From positions 1 to 50,338 of the forward strand of contig JALSGY010000424.1 in NCBI GenBank assembly GCA_026982515.1: a DNA stretch of 50,338 bases, in the 5' to 3' direction. The first letter of the stretch is position 1. Every line of letters starts with the position of its first letter. Position numbers and translations under genes: made by a program. The DNA is from Paracoccaceae bacterium. Its GTDB lineage: Bacteria > Pseudomonadota > Alphaproteobacteria > Rhodobacterales > Rhodobacteraceae. Below the pieces are notes generated by a model that was not told the DNA's origin, made no database searches, and was given only the letters and a program-made list of their open reading frames with translations. This document shows positions 1 to 8,425 of the stretch, piece by piece.

Positions 1-127
1 TCGATGGCGTCCCACATGACCTCGCGCACGAAGCCGCCGATCTGGCGGAAGCAGTCCACGCGATAGAATTTCGTCATCCCGACCGACATCTCATCGCCGC
101 ATTTTTCCGAAACCATCCGCCCCGAGG
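1..127. repeat. Terminal redundancy, left copy (circular junction)
   Basis: These 127 bases are identical to 50212-50338 and in the same orientation. An exact direct overlap at both ends is what an assembler leaves when it closes a circle; 127 is also a common assembly k-mer length. A glycosyltransferase reading frame runs through both copies without a break, which fits one gene on a circle rather than two real repeats. The implied replicon is 50,211 bp. Confidence 0.93.
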
Positions 128-536
128 CCGCCTTGAAATAGGGCTTGCCCGAACAGGTGCCGATGCGCGGGTTGGCTTCCATCCGTTCGATCAGCCCGGC
201 GAAATAGCCGCTCGGCAGGTCAAGGTCGAGGTCGAGCTTGCACAGGTAGCTGAAGGTCTCCAGATCGACCGTGTCCAGCCCGGCATAGAAGGCCTCGATC
301 ACCCCCGGCCCGACGGCGCGGTGGCCGCGGTCGGGTTTTGGCACCACCCGGATCCAGTCATGGCGGGCGGCGTATTCGGCCAGGATCTGCGGCGTCTCGT
401 CGCTTGAGCCGTCATCGACGATGACCCACAGCGCCGGCGGCACCGTCTGGGCCACCACGCTGTCAAGCGTGCGGCGCATGTAGTCGGCCTCGTTGCGGCA
501 GGGCGAGATCAGGACATAGGCGTGGGGGTCAGGCAT
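1..536 (-). CDS. Family 2 glycosyltransferase, N-terminal part (gene crosses the circle junction)
   Basis: This is the first 178 codons of a 307-aa GT2 (GT-A fold) glycosyltransferase whose remainder lies at 49824-50211. The ATG at 534-536 starts a typical GT2 N-terminus: a short beta strand, then ISPCRNEADY, then VIVDDGSSDET at residues 38-48, which is the nucleotide-sugar binding loop. Alternating Asp residues at about 102, 104 and 106 (KLDLDLDLP) fit the DxD-type metal site. No signal peptide or membrane segment is visible, so it is probably a cytosolic or peripheral enzyme acting on a lipid-linked EPS precursor; donor and acceptor cannot be read. It is divergent from the exosortase gene across a 256-bp gap. 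Frame continuity across the junction was checked: 924 nt in total, 308 codons including the stop. Confidence 0.88.
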   Translation of the reverse strand, partial: MPDPHAYVLISPCRNEADYMRRTLDSVVAQTVPPALWVIVDDGSSDETPQILAEYAARHDWIRVVPKPDRGHRAVGPGVIEAFYAGLDTVDLETFSYLCKLDLDLDLPSGYFAGLIERMEANPRIGTCSGKPYFKAASGRMVSEKCGDEMSVGMTKFYRVDCFRQIGGFVREVMWDAI

Positions 537-792
537 CAGGTCTCTTCTGTGGATTGCAGGCCCACGGGTTTCGGGGCTGTAAAAGCATCCCTATTGCACG
601 ATGGCGACCAAAAAGACAAATTGGTGCGCCGACGCCATTTTTGCAGTTGCGTTGCGGGAAATAGTAAGCGCTGCTGCCATTTATTGTGGCGCCAACGGCG
701 GTATTGTCCAAATTCGCGGGGCCGGGCGTGTTTCGAGATGGAAAAACCTGTTATGAACTGGCACTGGAAGTGAAACTCGGGGAACGTGACAC
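537..792. promoter_or_regulatory. Divergent intergenic region between GT2 and exosortase genes
   Basis: This 256-bp gap separates two genes that point away from each other, so it should hold at least two promoters. It is more AT-rich than the flanking genes, notably around 590-700. I find no box close enough to consensus to name. A GGGGAA stretch at about 779-784 lies about 8 nt before the GTG at 793 and supports that start. Confidence 0.35.
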
Positions 793-2397
793 GTGTCGAT
801 GATCAGTAACATGGCGCAGGTGCGCAGGCTTCCCCAGACATTCGCCACCTGGGGGATGTTCTGGCTGGTGGTGGCCGTGCTGGGGGCGCTTGCGTTCTTT
901 TCGGACGGGCTGCGCGCGCTGCTGGACGCCTGGCAGTTGCCGGAATACAGCCACGGGCCGCTGATCCCGGTGCTGTCGGCCCTGCTGTTCCTGCGCCAGC
1001 TGAAAACCGAACCGGTCGAGACCGGCCCGGTGCGTGACTACTGGCCCGGTATCGTGGTGTTGCTTGCCGCCCTGCTGATGGGGGCGCTTGGCCGGCTGGC
1101 CAATATTTCCGACATCGTGGCCTATGCGCTGATCCTGTGGGTCGGGGGCATCCTGCTGGTCAGTTTCGGCTGGAAGCAGGGCCGCCGGTTCTGGCCGCCG
1201 GTGCTGCACCTGATCTACATGCTGCCGCTGCCCGGGGTGGTCTATTACAAGCTGTCGACCTACCTGCAGTTCATCTCGTCCGAACTCGGGGTCTTTCTGC
1301 TGCAGTGGCTGCAGGTGCCGGTTTTCCTGGATGGCAACATCATCGACCTGGGGGTCTACAAGCTGCAGGTGGCCGAAGCCTGTTCGGGGCTGCGCTACCT
1401 GTTCCCGATCCTGAGCTTTTCCTACATCTTTTCGGTGCTCTACAAGGGGCCGATCTGGCACAAGGCGATCCTGCTGGTCTCGGCGGCGCCGATCGTTGTG
1501 GTGATGAACTCGGTGCGTATCGCGCTGGCCGGCTACATGGTGAACGCCTATGGCATCGAATGGGTCGAGGGGCTGAGCCACTTCTTCGAGGGCTGGGTGA
1601 TCTTCGTGATCAGCATCGTGATCCTGTTCATCCTGGCGCGCATCCTGCTGATCTTCCAGCCGGTGAAGATGAGCCTTGCGCAATCGCTCGACCTGGAAAT
1701 CGACGGCATCGGCACGCAGTTCATGCGCCTGCGCCTGGTGCAGGCCTCGACGGGGATGATCCTCGCCGCGGTGCTGATGGTGGGCGCCGCCCTGTCCTGG
1801 CAGTTGCTGCCGGAACGTGGCACGCAGATGGTGGAGCGCGCGCCGTTCAGCCTTTTCCCGCGCCAGTTGGGCGACTGGAAGCAGCGCGGACCTGCCCAGT
1901 CGCTCGAAGCAAGCGTGGTGGTTGTCCTGGGGGCCGATGATTATCGCTCGGTCACCTTTTCCAGGCCGGGCGCCGCATCCGATATCGGCCTGTTCATGGC
2001 CTGGTATGACGACCAGAGCCAGGGGGGCGTGCATTCGCCGGAAATCTGCCTGCCCGGCGGCGGCTGGGAAATTGCCTGGCTGGAACGCACCGACATCGCC
2101 GACAGGCTCGGGCGGCAGGAGCCGTTCAGCATCAACCGGGCGATCATCCAGAAAGGGGAAACCCGCATGATGGTCTATTACTGGTTCGATCAGAAGGGCC
2201 GCAAGATTGCCTGGGATTTCGCCGCCAAGTTCTGGCTGCTGGCCGACGGTATTGCCACCGGACGCACCGACGGGGCGCTGGTCCGGCTGACCACGCTGAT
2301 CGAACAGGGTGAGACCGATGCCCAGGCCGAGGCGCGCCTTCTCGACATGACGCGGGCCCTGCTGTCGCCGTTGCCGAAATTTATCCCGGCAGGGTAG
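793..2397 (+). CDS. xrtD: XrtD-type (VPLPA-CTERM) exosortase with fused EpsI domain
   Basis: This is a 534-aa inner-membrane transpeptidase-like enzyme predicted to cleave C-terminal sorting signals, probably VPLPA-CTERM. Residues about 20-290 form the 8-TM EpsH/exosortase core. The three family residues are visible: Cys197 in EACSGLRYLFP, Arg242 in MNSVRI, and His263 in GLSHFFEGW. Residues about 310-534 form an EpsI (DUF3485) domain with the HSPEICLPGGGW block at 414-425. Exosortase-EpsI fusion is known for the XrtD branch. The cognate signal VPLPAGFW is carried by the protein at 32082-32840 on the same plasmid, which is the best support for the XrtD assignment. The start is GTG at 793 by SD spacing; ATG at 799 or 811 is also possible. 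A UbiA-like gene follows 26 nt downstream, probably in the same transcript. Confidence 0.9.
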   Translation: MSMISNMAQVRRLPQTFATWGMFWLVVAVLGALAFFSDGLRALLDAWQLPEYSHGPLIPVLSALLFLRQLKTEPVETGPVRDYWPGIVVLLAALLMGALGRLANISDIVAYALILWVGGILLVSFGWKQGRRFWPPVLHLIYMLPLPGVVYYKLSTYLQFISSELGVFLLQWLQVPVFLDGNIIDLGVYKLQVAEACSGLRYLFPILSFSYIFSVLYKGPIWHKAILLVSAAPIVVVMNSVRIALAGYMVNAYGIEWVEGLSHFFEGWVIFVISIVILFILARILLIFQPVKMSLAQSLDLEIDGIGTQFMRLRLVQASTGMILAAVLMVGAALSWQLLPERGTQMVERAPFSLFPRQLGDWKQRGPAQSLEASVVVVLGADDYRSVTFSRPGAASDIGLFMAWYDDQSQGGVHSPEICLPGGGWEIAWLERTDIADRLGRQEPFSINRAIIQKGETRMMVYYWFDQKGRKIAWDFAAKFWLLADGIATGRTDGALVRLTTLIEQGETDAQAEARLLDMTRALLSPLPKFIPAG

Positions 2398-2423
2398 TTT
2401 ATCAACAAGGACTTTGGTATCGA

Positions 2424-3326
2424 ATGCCCAGTATCAGACCCTATTTTCGTGTGTTGCGGCCCCATCAGTGGCTCAAGAATGCCTTGGTGTTCCTGCCCTT
2501 GCTGGCAGCGCACCGGTTTGACGGCGGCACGCTTCTTGATGCCGGCCTTGCCTTCATCGCGTTCAGCCTTGTCGCCTCGAGCGTTTATGTCCTGAACGAC
2601 CTGGTCGACCTCGAAGCCGACCGGGCCCACCCGCGCAAGCGCAACCGCCCCTTTGCCTCGGGGGCAATTGCAACGTCCAGGGGGCTGCTTCTGGTGCTGG
2701 CGCCCCTGGGGGCCGGGGCTCTGGTTGCCGCGCTGCTGGGGCCATGGTTCGGCCTCGTGCTGTTCGGGTATTACGCCACCACGCTGGCCTATTCCTTCTT
2801 TCTCAAGCGGCGCATCGTGATCGACATCTGCGTCTTGGCCGGGCTTTACACCTTTCGCATCATTGCCGGCGGGGCGGCCACGGGCATCGAGATTTCCGTC
2901 TGGCTTCTGGCCTTTTCGGTTTTCTTTTTCCTGTCGCTTGCCGCCGTCAAACGCCAGGCCGAACTGGTTGACGGGGTGGCCAGCGGCAACCTGAAGGCCC
3001 ACGGGCGGGGCTACATCACCGATGACCTGCCGATCGTGGCCAACATGGCCATTTCCTCGGGTTATGTTTCGGTGCTTGTCATGGCGCTCTACCTCAATTC
3101 ACCGGACGTCGCGCGGCTTTATGCAACGCCGGTCCTGCTCTGGGGTATCTGCCTGGTGCTGCTCTACTGGCTGAGCCGGATGGTCCTGGTCACCCATCGC
3201 GGCCAGATGCACGATGACCCGGTGGTGTTTGCCGTCAAGGACCGGACCAGCCTGGTCTGCTTTGCCCTTGTGCTTGTCATTGCGCTGGCCGGGGCGTGGT
3301 CTGGAGAACTCCCTTTCTCGGGATAA
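2424..3326 (+). CDS. UbiA-family prenyltransferase (polyprenyl-phosphate phosphoribosyltransferase-like)
   Basis: This is a 300-aa polytopic membrane protein with about eight hydrophobic segments. The first UbiA signature is clear: NDLVDLEADRAHPRKRNRP at 58-76, giving NDxxDxxxD with Asn58, Asp59, Asp62 and Asp66. It resembles the branch that includes decaprenyl-phosphate phosphoribosyltransferase, which attaches a phosphorylated pentose to a polyprenyl phosphate. UbiA proteins of this type are often found beside exosortase/EPS genes. The N-terminal HAD phosphatase domain found fused in some relatives is absent. An AAGGA at about 2407-2411 precedes the ATG. It probably shares a transcript with xrtD. 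The likely role is making or modifying a lipid-linked sugar; the substrate is not readable. Confidence 0.78.
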   Translation: MPSIRPYFRVLRPHQWLKNALVFLPLLAAHRFDGGTLLDAGLAFIAFSLVASSVYVLNDLVDLEADRAHPRKRNRPFASGAIATSRGLLLVLAPLGAGALVAALLGPWFGLVLFGYYATTLAYSFFLKRRIVIDICVLAGLYTFRIIAGGAATGIEISVWLLAFSVFFFLSLAAVKRQAELVDGVASGNLKAHGRGYITDDLPIVANMAISSGYVSVLVMALYLNSPDVARLYATPVLLWGICLVLLYWLSRMVLVTHRGQMHDDPVVFAVKDRTSLVCFALVLVIALAGAWSGELPFSG

Positions 3327-3363
3327 GTCGACAGGGCACGATCGCAGCCGCAAGACACTGACC

Positions 3364-4110
3364 CTAACCCCGGCCCCCGACATCCTCGGGCAAAGGCGCC
3401 CCCGAAGCGCGGGCCAAATGGGCCATCCGGCGCTGAAATTCCGCGTGGAAATCATGCTCTTTCGCAAACTGCGCGGCCTTCTGGCAGCGTGCCGCGATCT
3501 CTGCCCGGTCCCGGTCTGTTGCCGCGATACAAGACGCCAGCTTTTCCGGCTTGCCCAGGGGCGTCACCCAGCCGGCCCCGGACTCTCTGGACAGGTCCGC
3601 CCACATCCGGTTCCCGTAGCCGACAACGGCAAGACCGCAGCCCATGTTCTCGAGATAGGTGCAGGACGGGTCCGACTGCCGGTGACAGCACAGGTAGAGA
3701 TCTGCGTTCCGGCGCAGATGGGGAACCAGGACCGTGGCGAAATCCACGGGCTCATGCAACGTGACCTCGGCTTGCAGCCCGGCCTCGCGGATTGCGGCCG
3801 AAATCTGCTCCTGCAGGCTTCCGCTGCCAAATATGTCGAGCGTAAAGCGGAGACCCTGCGCGCGAAGCCGGCGCGCCACGGGAAGCAGGTCCTGCGCACC
3901 TTTCATGGGTTCAAGCCGCCCCGAATAAACCAGCCGAAGCGGCGCGCCATCAAGCAGGCGCCGTGTCTTGTCAGCCATCTCGGCCTGCGAAATGAAAAGC
4001 TCCGGAGACATCCTGTTGTCCAGATACATCATCGTGTTGTCGTTCAGATGGCGGTATTTTTCATAAGCGGGATCACCGGCGCAGGCGAGATGATCAGCAG
4101 TCGGGGATAT
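3364..4110 (-). pseudogene. 5'-truncated GT4 glycosyltransferase remnant
   Basis: The frame encodes the C-terminal, donor-binding half of a GT-B family 4 glycosyltransferase: RLVYSGRLEPMKG, then DPSCTYLENMGCG, the family's E-containing donor motif. Coding similarity continues upstream of the first ATG (4032). The open frame reads ADHLACAGDPAYEKYRHLND up to a TGA at 4111-4113, and this matches the segment ALGLFHGRETFDTYAPF of the complete relative at 17503-18759. So about 190 N-terminal residues are missing and no start or ribosome site precedes the remaining frame. The DNA just beyond the break is AT-rich and unlike coding sequence. I infer a deletion or recombination breakpoint near 4110. 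A 222-aa product from ATG 4032 is conceivable but would lack the acceptor domain and has no Shine-Dalgarno sequence. It is convergent with the UbiA gene. Confidence 0.72.
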
Positions 4111-4122
4111 TCATTTATGATT

Positions 4123-4150
4123 TTGGATTTGCTCATAATTCCTGTAGTAT
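4123..4150 (+). promoter_or_regulatory. Possible sigma70-type promoter for the membrane protein at 4205
   Basis: TTGGAT at 4123-4128 and TAGTAT at 4145-4150 are 16 nt apart inside a locally AT-rich stretch (about 4085-4165), about 55 nt before the ATG at 4205. The matches to consensus are 3/6 and 4/6, so this is only a candidate. Confidence 0.25.
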
Positions 4151-4204
4151 CTAGCCAGATATTACCCCGCCGGAAAGCCCGGCCGAAATGAATAGTGACA
4201 TGGC

Positions 4205-5380
4205 ATGGCTTTTTTCGTGCAAAAACCGATCCCGAGGGGGATTCTCTGGCTTCTTTTCTTTTCATCCGTGCTTGCGGTGCTGTCCTTTCCCGTTGTGGCG
4301 CGGGCCTGGTTTGACTGGCTGAACGGCGGTAGCGACTGGCGCCAGGGGGACTGGCTGATCAACATGGGGTCCGGGTTCATCCGGCGCGGCCTGATGGGGG
4401 ACAGTCTCATCGCGCTCAGCGATGCAACCGGCTGGCCGCTGCTGGCGGTGGCCCAGCTCTTTCAGGGCCTGCTTTTCGTCATGCTGGTTTTCGTGGTCTG
4501 GCTCATCGGGCTGCTCTGCCCGAACCGCCGCCTGCTGGCGTTTCTTGCCGCCTCGCCGGCCATATTCCTGATCTTCTGGGCCGGGGATATTCAGGGCACG
4601 ATGCGCAAGGAGCTGTTTGGCCTTCTTGCCCTGGCGCTGCTGGCGCTCAACGGCATCTGCCGCTGGCGTGGTCCCGTGCTGCCGGTGGCGGCCGTCGTGC
4701 TGTTCACGCTTGGTTGTATCGGCAACATCCTGCATGTCTTCATGCTTCCGGCCCTGATCGCCGGGCTCTTGATGACCCGGGAGGCCGGGCTGATCTCCTC
4801 GCGCCAGTTTGCCGGCCTTGTCATCACGTCCCTGGCGATGAGCGCCCTCTGGATGGGCGTCGCGGTCTGGTTTCGGGAAGTGCCCGAACTGACAGGCATG
4901 TGCGCCCGCCTCGTGGCCCGGGGGCTGGACAAGGACATCTGCGGCGGGGCGATCGGCTGGACAGTTGCCGGCAATATCGATCACGCCTCCGAGCTTTCAC
5001 TGAAACTGACGGCCGGGGCGCTGAAGCGTTATGTCATCGTGGCCGCCCTGTGCATGCTGCCGGTGGCGCTGAGCTTTCGGTTCTTTGCCGAACGCCGGGA
5101 TCTGGCCATTCTTGCCGCGATCACCTTTCTGCCCCTGCTGCCGCTTTATGGCGTGGCAACCGACTGGGGGCGCTGGATCAGCATTTCCTATACGGCCTGG
5201 GCGTTGTTGCTGTTGCAGGGTCATGCCTCGGGCCGGTTCACGCTTTTGAAGACACCCCCCACGGGGCTGATTGCCGGGTTGCTCCTGCTGGCGCTCGTGA
5301 TCTCTCCCGAACACGGGATCGGCTGGCAACCGGGCGGGGCGGTGCGCTCGGTCCTGGCCGCGGCGCAGGACTTTCGCTGA
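4205..5380 (+). CDS. Polytopic membrane protein of unknown function (EPS locus)
   Basis: This 391-aa protein has about nine to ten hydrophobic segments. After the first segment comes a periplasmic-type loop with GSDWRQGDWLINMGSGFIRRGLMGD at about 42-66; a gap followed by an F(I/V)RRG motif recurs in uncharacterised membrane proteins of polysaccharide loci. Near the C-terminus the sequence VATDWGRWISISYTAW is also charged and aromatic. Length and topology would fit an EPS polymerase-like or GT-C-like protein, but I do not recognise a family and see no acidic DxE/DxD catalytic loop. The ATG at 4205 is preferred; an overlapping ATG at 4200 is out of frame. It stands alone, with leftward genes on both sides. 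Confidence 0.6.
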   Translation: MAFFVQKPIPRGILWLLFFSSVLAVLSFPVVARAWFDWLNGGSDWRQGDWLINMGSGFIRRGLMGDSLIALSDATGWPLLAVAQLFQGLLFVMLVFVVWLIGLLCPNRRLLAFLAASPAIFLIFWAGDIQGTMRKELFGLLALALLALNGICRWRGPVLPVAAVVLFTLGCIGNILHVFMLPALIAGLLMTREAGLISSRQFAGLVITSLAMSALWMGVAVWFREVPELTGMCARLVARGLDKDICGGAIGWTVAGNIDHASELSLKLTAGALKRYVIVAALCMLPVALSFRFFAERRDLAILAAITFLPLLPLYGVATDWGRWISISYTAWALLLLQGHASGRFTLLKTPPTGLIAGLLLLALVISPEHGIGWQPGGAVRSVLAAAQDFR

Positions 5381-5395
5381 GCCCGGGCCAGACGG

Positions 5396-6283
5396 CTACC
5401 GCGCAAACCGCTCTTTGGTCAGCGCGATGAAGCTGCGCACCGTATCCAGCCCGGCTTTTTCCTTTTCTTCAAGCATGCCGAGAACCTTGTCGCGCGTGGC
5501 CAGGGCATGCCCGGCATCTTCGATGCCATAAGCCACGCCATAGCGATACAGATCATGCTGGGCGGCCCATTCCTCGCGCGAGGCATGTTCGCCGGGCACC
5601 ACGATGCTCAGGCACCCGCAGATCGCCGCATATTGGGAATACATCGTCGCTTCGTCATAGGAATAGAACACCTCGCAACGATTGAAGATGTCGTTGATCT
5701 CGGCCGGCCCGAGATCATCGATGCAAATGGCGCCGGGCACTTCGGTTTCGGGGATGCGCTCCTTGTAGGCGCCCTTGCGCAAAAGATAGCAGACGCCCGA
5801 GCGGTCGGGCCGGTTTTCATTGCGATAGATCCGGTTGATCTTCCAGAGGAACAGCTCGGGGGCGCCCCCGGTCAGTTCTGGCAGGTCGGCTTTCTCGAAT
5901 GCCCGGAAAAACAATTCTCCCTCGGTGAATTCATAGGGGTGGCGTTCGCCGGGCTTGTAGAGCAGCCAGCGGGCCACATGCCTTGCCTGCAACGGGTTTC
6001 CCGGAACGATTTCCGGATAAACGACGATCGTTTTTTCATCGATGTCGGACCTGCGTGCAACCGGTGTGTCAAGCTGCGGGTTGCACTGGAACGGCGGCGG
6101 GAAGATCCGGTTGAAAATCCGGTTGTGGAATCTCTGCCTGAAAATGGGTTTCATTGGCCAGAGATATGCCTGCTCTCCAAGCGTGTTCAGGGCATGCACA
6201 AGCTCATGCAGAAAGATGGTCCCGCCGCTGTCCGCAGTAAAAGACGGTGCGTAGACAATATATTTGACCGAACTGTCAGACAT
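5396..6283 (-). CDS. Conserved EPS-locus protein, possible GT-B glycosyltransferase
   Basis: This 295-aa soluble protein has no signal peptide. The start KYIVYAPSFTADSGGTIFLHELVHAL looks like the first Rossmann strand and helix of a GT-B glycosyltransferase, with a Gly-rich loop followed by H-E-L-x-H. The middle segment TIVVYPEIVPGNPLQARHVARWLLYKPG recurs in sugar-transferase-like proteins of unknown specificity. Residues about 200-230 (EINDIFNRCEVFYSYDEATMYSQYAAICG) resemble the donor-site helix region where GT4 enzymes carry their conserved Glu. Family assignment is tentative. It is the last intact gene in a leftward series with the aminotransferase and the WecG-like enzyme, 145 nt after the aminotransferase. 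Confidence 0.6.
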   Translation of the reverse strand: MSDSSVKYIVYAPSFTADSGGTIFLHELVHALNTLGEQAYLWPMKPIFRQRFHNRIFNRIFPPPFQCNPQLDTPVARRSDIDEKTIVVYPEIVPGNPLQARHVARWLLYKPGERHPYEFTEGELFFRAFEKADLPELTGGAPELFLWKINRIYRNENRPDRSGVCYLLRKGAYKERIPETEVPGAICIDDLGPAEINDIFNRCEVFYSYDEATMYSQYAAICGCLSIVVPGEHASREEWAAQHDLYRYGVAYGIEDAGHALATRDKVLGMLEEKEKAGLDTVRSFIALTKERFAR

Positions 6284-6428
6284 GGAAACGAGCCTTTTTG
6301 CGTCCTTTCCTCAAAACCGAACCGGCGTGATGGCCCCTCTCGGGAGCCGTGGCAGGAGACGATGGCATTTCATTGGCCAATGTGGACAGAAATCACGACG
6401 AAACGGCAGTGGTCCCGGTGGCCCGCAC

Positions 6429-7505
6429 TCACGTTGCACGATGCTCCAGAAGTCTTTCGATATCCTCCGCGATCCGGGTATCGGTCAGGGCGCACATATC
6501 CGGGTGGGTCGGAAAATTCACCATCTGCGCGTGCAGTTCCCGGACCCGCGCCAGAGGCGCCAGCGGTTCATACTGGCGGGCGATGTCGACATGGTTTGTC
6601 GGCGCCGTGGCTGTTGCCTCGACAGGGGCGCCAAACAGGATCGGCAGGCTGGTTGTCGGGGGCGCCCCGTCAACGGGCAGCAACGAAGACAGCCCGAAGC
6701 CGGCGCTGATGTCCAGAACGCGTTGGCGCTGTTCCATGTAAGCCGGTTCCCACTGGCCGGCGCGCCGCAGCCGGGCAATCAGGAAGGCGCAGGAAATATC
6801 GGAAATCTTGCCATTGTTCAGCCAGTGGGACGGATCAGACGGAGCCTTGTCATAATTGATCAGCAGGCGCAGGAACTCCCGGGATTCGGCGGGGGCCAAT
6901 GCCAGGCCCCCCTCACCCATGCCATAGGGTTTCGTGTGGTGCAGGCTGAAGGCCTGCCATGGCCAGTCCGGAACATGGCGGTCGATGCCTGCGGCATTGT
7001 CGATCAGCAGTTTTTTCCCGGTGGCCCTGGCAAACCGGATGAAATCTTCGAAACCGCTGTGCATGCCGAATGGATTGGTGACAACGATCCCGTCGTAACT
7101 GTCCGGCGGAAGCTTTTCGAGCGCGGCAAGATCGAGAACGCCGCGCCGGTCGCAATCCAGAAACGTCATGTCGGCGAAATAGCCGCGTCCGAGGTTCTTG
7201 AAGCTGAACGCCGAGCCGACCCAGCGCAGCGCGGGCTTGCCGGCCTCGGCCGCCAGCGCCCGCGCCAGCAGCTCCAGAGCGATGCCGCCGTTTGCGCAGG
7301 GGGTCAGCGCAACACCGGCCGGAAGGTTCATGTGTTCTGCATATTCGGCCGCCAACCGATCATGGAGCGGGCCGAAATTGGCCCAGTGGTTCACGGCGCG
7401 GCACTCATCAAGCAATGCGTCAACCAGATCCATGTCAGGCTGCTTGGCTTCAATGAATTTCACTCGTCTGGAGCCGACGATCGGCTCTCGGGCAGCAAAG
7501 TTCAT
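6429..7505 (-). CDS. DegT/DnrJ/EryC1-type PLP aminotransferase
   Basis: This 358-aa protein is predicted to aminate a keto-sugar nucleotide or related substrate in EPS precursor synthesis. The PLP lysine is in FSLHHTKPYGMGEGG, Lys192, matching the usual SxHxTKxxxxGEGG signature. The Asp that pairs with the pyridine nitrogen is in LLIDNAAG, Asp169. The closing region LHAQMVNFPTHPDM fits the family's C-terminus. The frame is open upstream to 7757, but ATG 7505 is chosen because a strong AAGGAAAAGGG lies just before it and the N-terminus MNFAAREPIVGS starts the homologous region. WecG lies 119 nt upstream on the same strand, and the two are probably co-transcribed. The substrate sugar is unknown. 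Confidence 0.82.
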   Translation of the reverse strand: MNFAAREPIVGSRRVKFIEAKQPDMDLVDALLDECRAVNHWANFGPLHDRLAAEYAEHMNLPAGVALTPCANGGIALELLARALAAEAGKPALRWVGSAFSFKNLGRGYFADMTFLDCDRRGVLDLAALEKLPPDSYDGIVVTNPFGMHSGFEDFIRFARATGKKLLIDNAAGIDRHVPDWPWQAFSLHHTKPYGMGEGGLALAPAESREFLRLLINYDKAPSDPSHWLNNGKISDISCAFLIARLRRAGQWEPAYMEQRQRVLDISAGFGLSSLLPVDGAPPTTSLPILFGAPVEATATAPTNHVDIARQYEPLAPLARVRELHAQMVNFPTHPDMCALTDTRIAEDIERLLEHRAT

Positions 7506-7624
7506 GGCAGCATTCCCTTTTCCTTCCCTCTTGCGCAGGTCTCGCCTCCCTTGTCCGGCTCCCTTGTCCGGCTGCCCTGCAGCGCCGCGCCAAAGCCCCC
7601 CCTTCGGCCGGCCATGAAGGCCGT

Positions 7625-8425
7625 TTACGTCCCCAGTTTCTGCCCTGACCGCCCCCGGCTGCGCAGGGCCGTCCAGACCAGTTGCGGCAAAATGGCAATA
7701 CAGGCCCCGTAACGCCCCGCCAGCCGGCCGGGGCTGGTGGCCAGGCGCCACAACCATTCGACAGCCAGCAGGCGCGCCAGTTTCGGCGCCCGGGTCTGGA
7801 CGCCAGAAATGAAGTCCAGCCCCGCCCCGATCGACAGGAACCCCGTTTCGGGCAGCTTTTCCTGCGCCAGCGCGGCGAAAATTTCCTGCTTCGGGGCGCC
7901 AAGCGCCAGAAAGACCAGCCGCGCGCCGGCCGCCTGCAGCTGTGCAATGGCCTCCTGCCCCTGCTCGCCGGTCGGGTCAAACCCCATGGGTGGCGCGATA
8001 CGGGCCACCACGTGCAGCCCCGGATAACGTGTGCTCAGAACGCGCTCGGCTTGCGCCAGAGAGGCTTCGGTCGACCCCAGAAACGCCACCGGCACCCCCA
8101 GGCTCGCGGCCACGTCCGCCACCGGGTCGACCAGGTCGGCCCCCGGCACAAGGTCCACCTTCTGGCCGGCCAGCCGGGACAGCCAGACAATCGGGTTGCC
8201 ATCGGCGGTGACATGGCTGTGGCGCAGATAGGCGTCGCGAAACATCGACAGGCTGCGAAGCTTCACGACATGATCCAGGTTCAGCGTTGCCACCGAAAAC
8301 CCCCGCCTGGTGCGCAGCCGCGCCTCCAGATCGGCCAGCAGCGCATCGCGCGAACTGACATTGACTGACAATTCAGCATCCGCTTTCACGGCGCTGTCCA
8401 TACCTGTACCGGACCAATTGATCAT
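7625..8425 (-). CDS. WecG/TagA/CpsF family (GT26) glycosyltransferase
   Basis: This 266-aa protein of the family that adds N-acetylmannosamine-type sugars to undecaprenyl-linked acceptors (WecG, TagA). Typical features are the TLNLDHVVKLR segment, the HSHVTADGNPIVWLSRL block with the catalytic-region Asp, the GVPVAFLGSTE loop, LVFLALGAPKQEIF and the final EWLWRLATSPGRLAGR. It is soluble or peripheral. The start ATG 8425 is preferred over an upstream in-frame ATG (8533) because GGGGAAACGGG immediately precedes it and homology begins there. It is the promoter-proximal gene of the leftward series 8425 to 5396. WecG-type genes also occur on roseobacter biofilm plasmids. Confidence 0.85.
   Translation of the reverse strand: MINWSGTGMDSAVKADAELSVNVSSRDALLADLEARLRTRRGFSVATLNLDHVVKLRSLSMFRDAYLRHSHVTADGNPIVWLSRLAGQKVDLVPGADLVDPVADVAASLGVPVAFLGSTEASLAQAERVLSTRYPGLHVVARIAPPMGFDPTGEQGQEAIAQLQAAGARLVFLALGAPKQEIFAALAQEKLPETGFLSIGAGLDFISGVQTRAPKLARLLAVEWLWRLATSPGRLAGRYGACIAILPQLVWTALRSRGRSGQKLGT

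Noticed and set aside
4044..4136. Short frame starting MSKSKIINEY upstream of the GT4 remnant, as its possible true N-terminus
   Set aside because: It is in a different frame from the homologous sequence and ends at 4044. The GT-like sequence runs through the other frame up to 4110, so a frameshift joining them is not supported.
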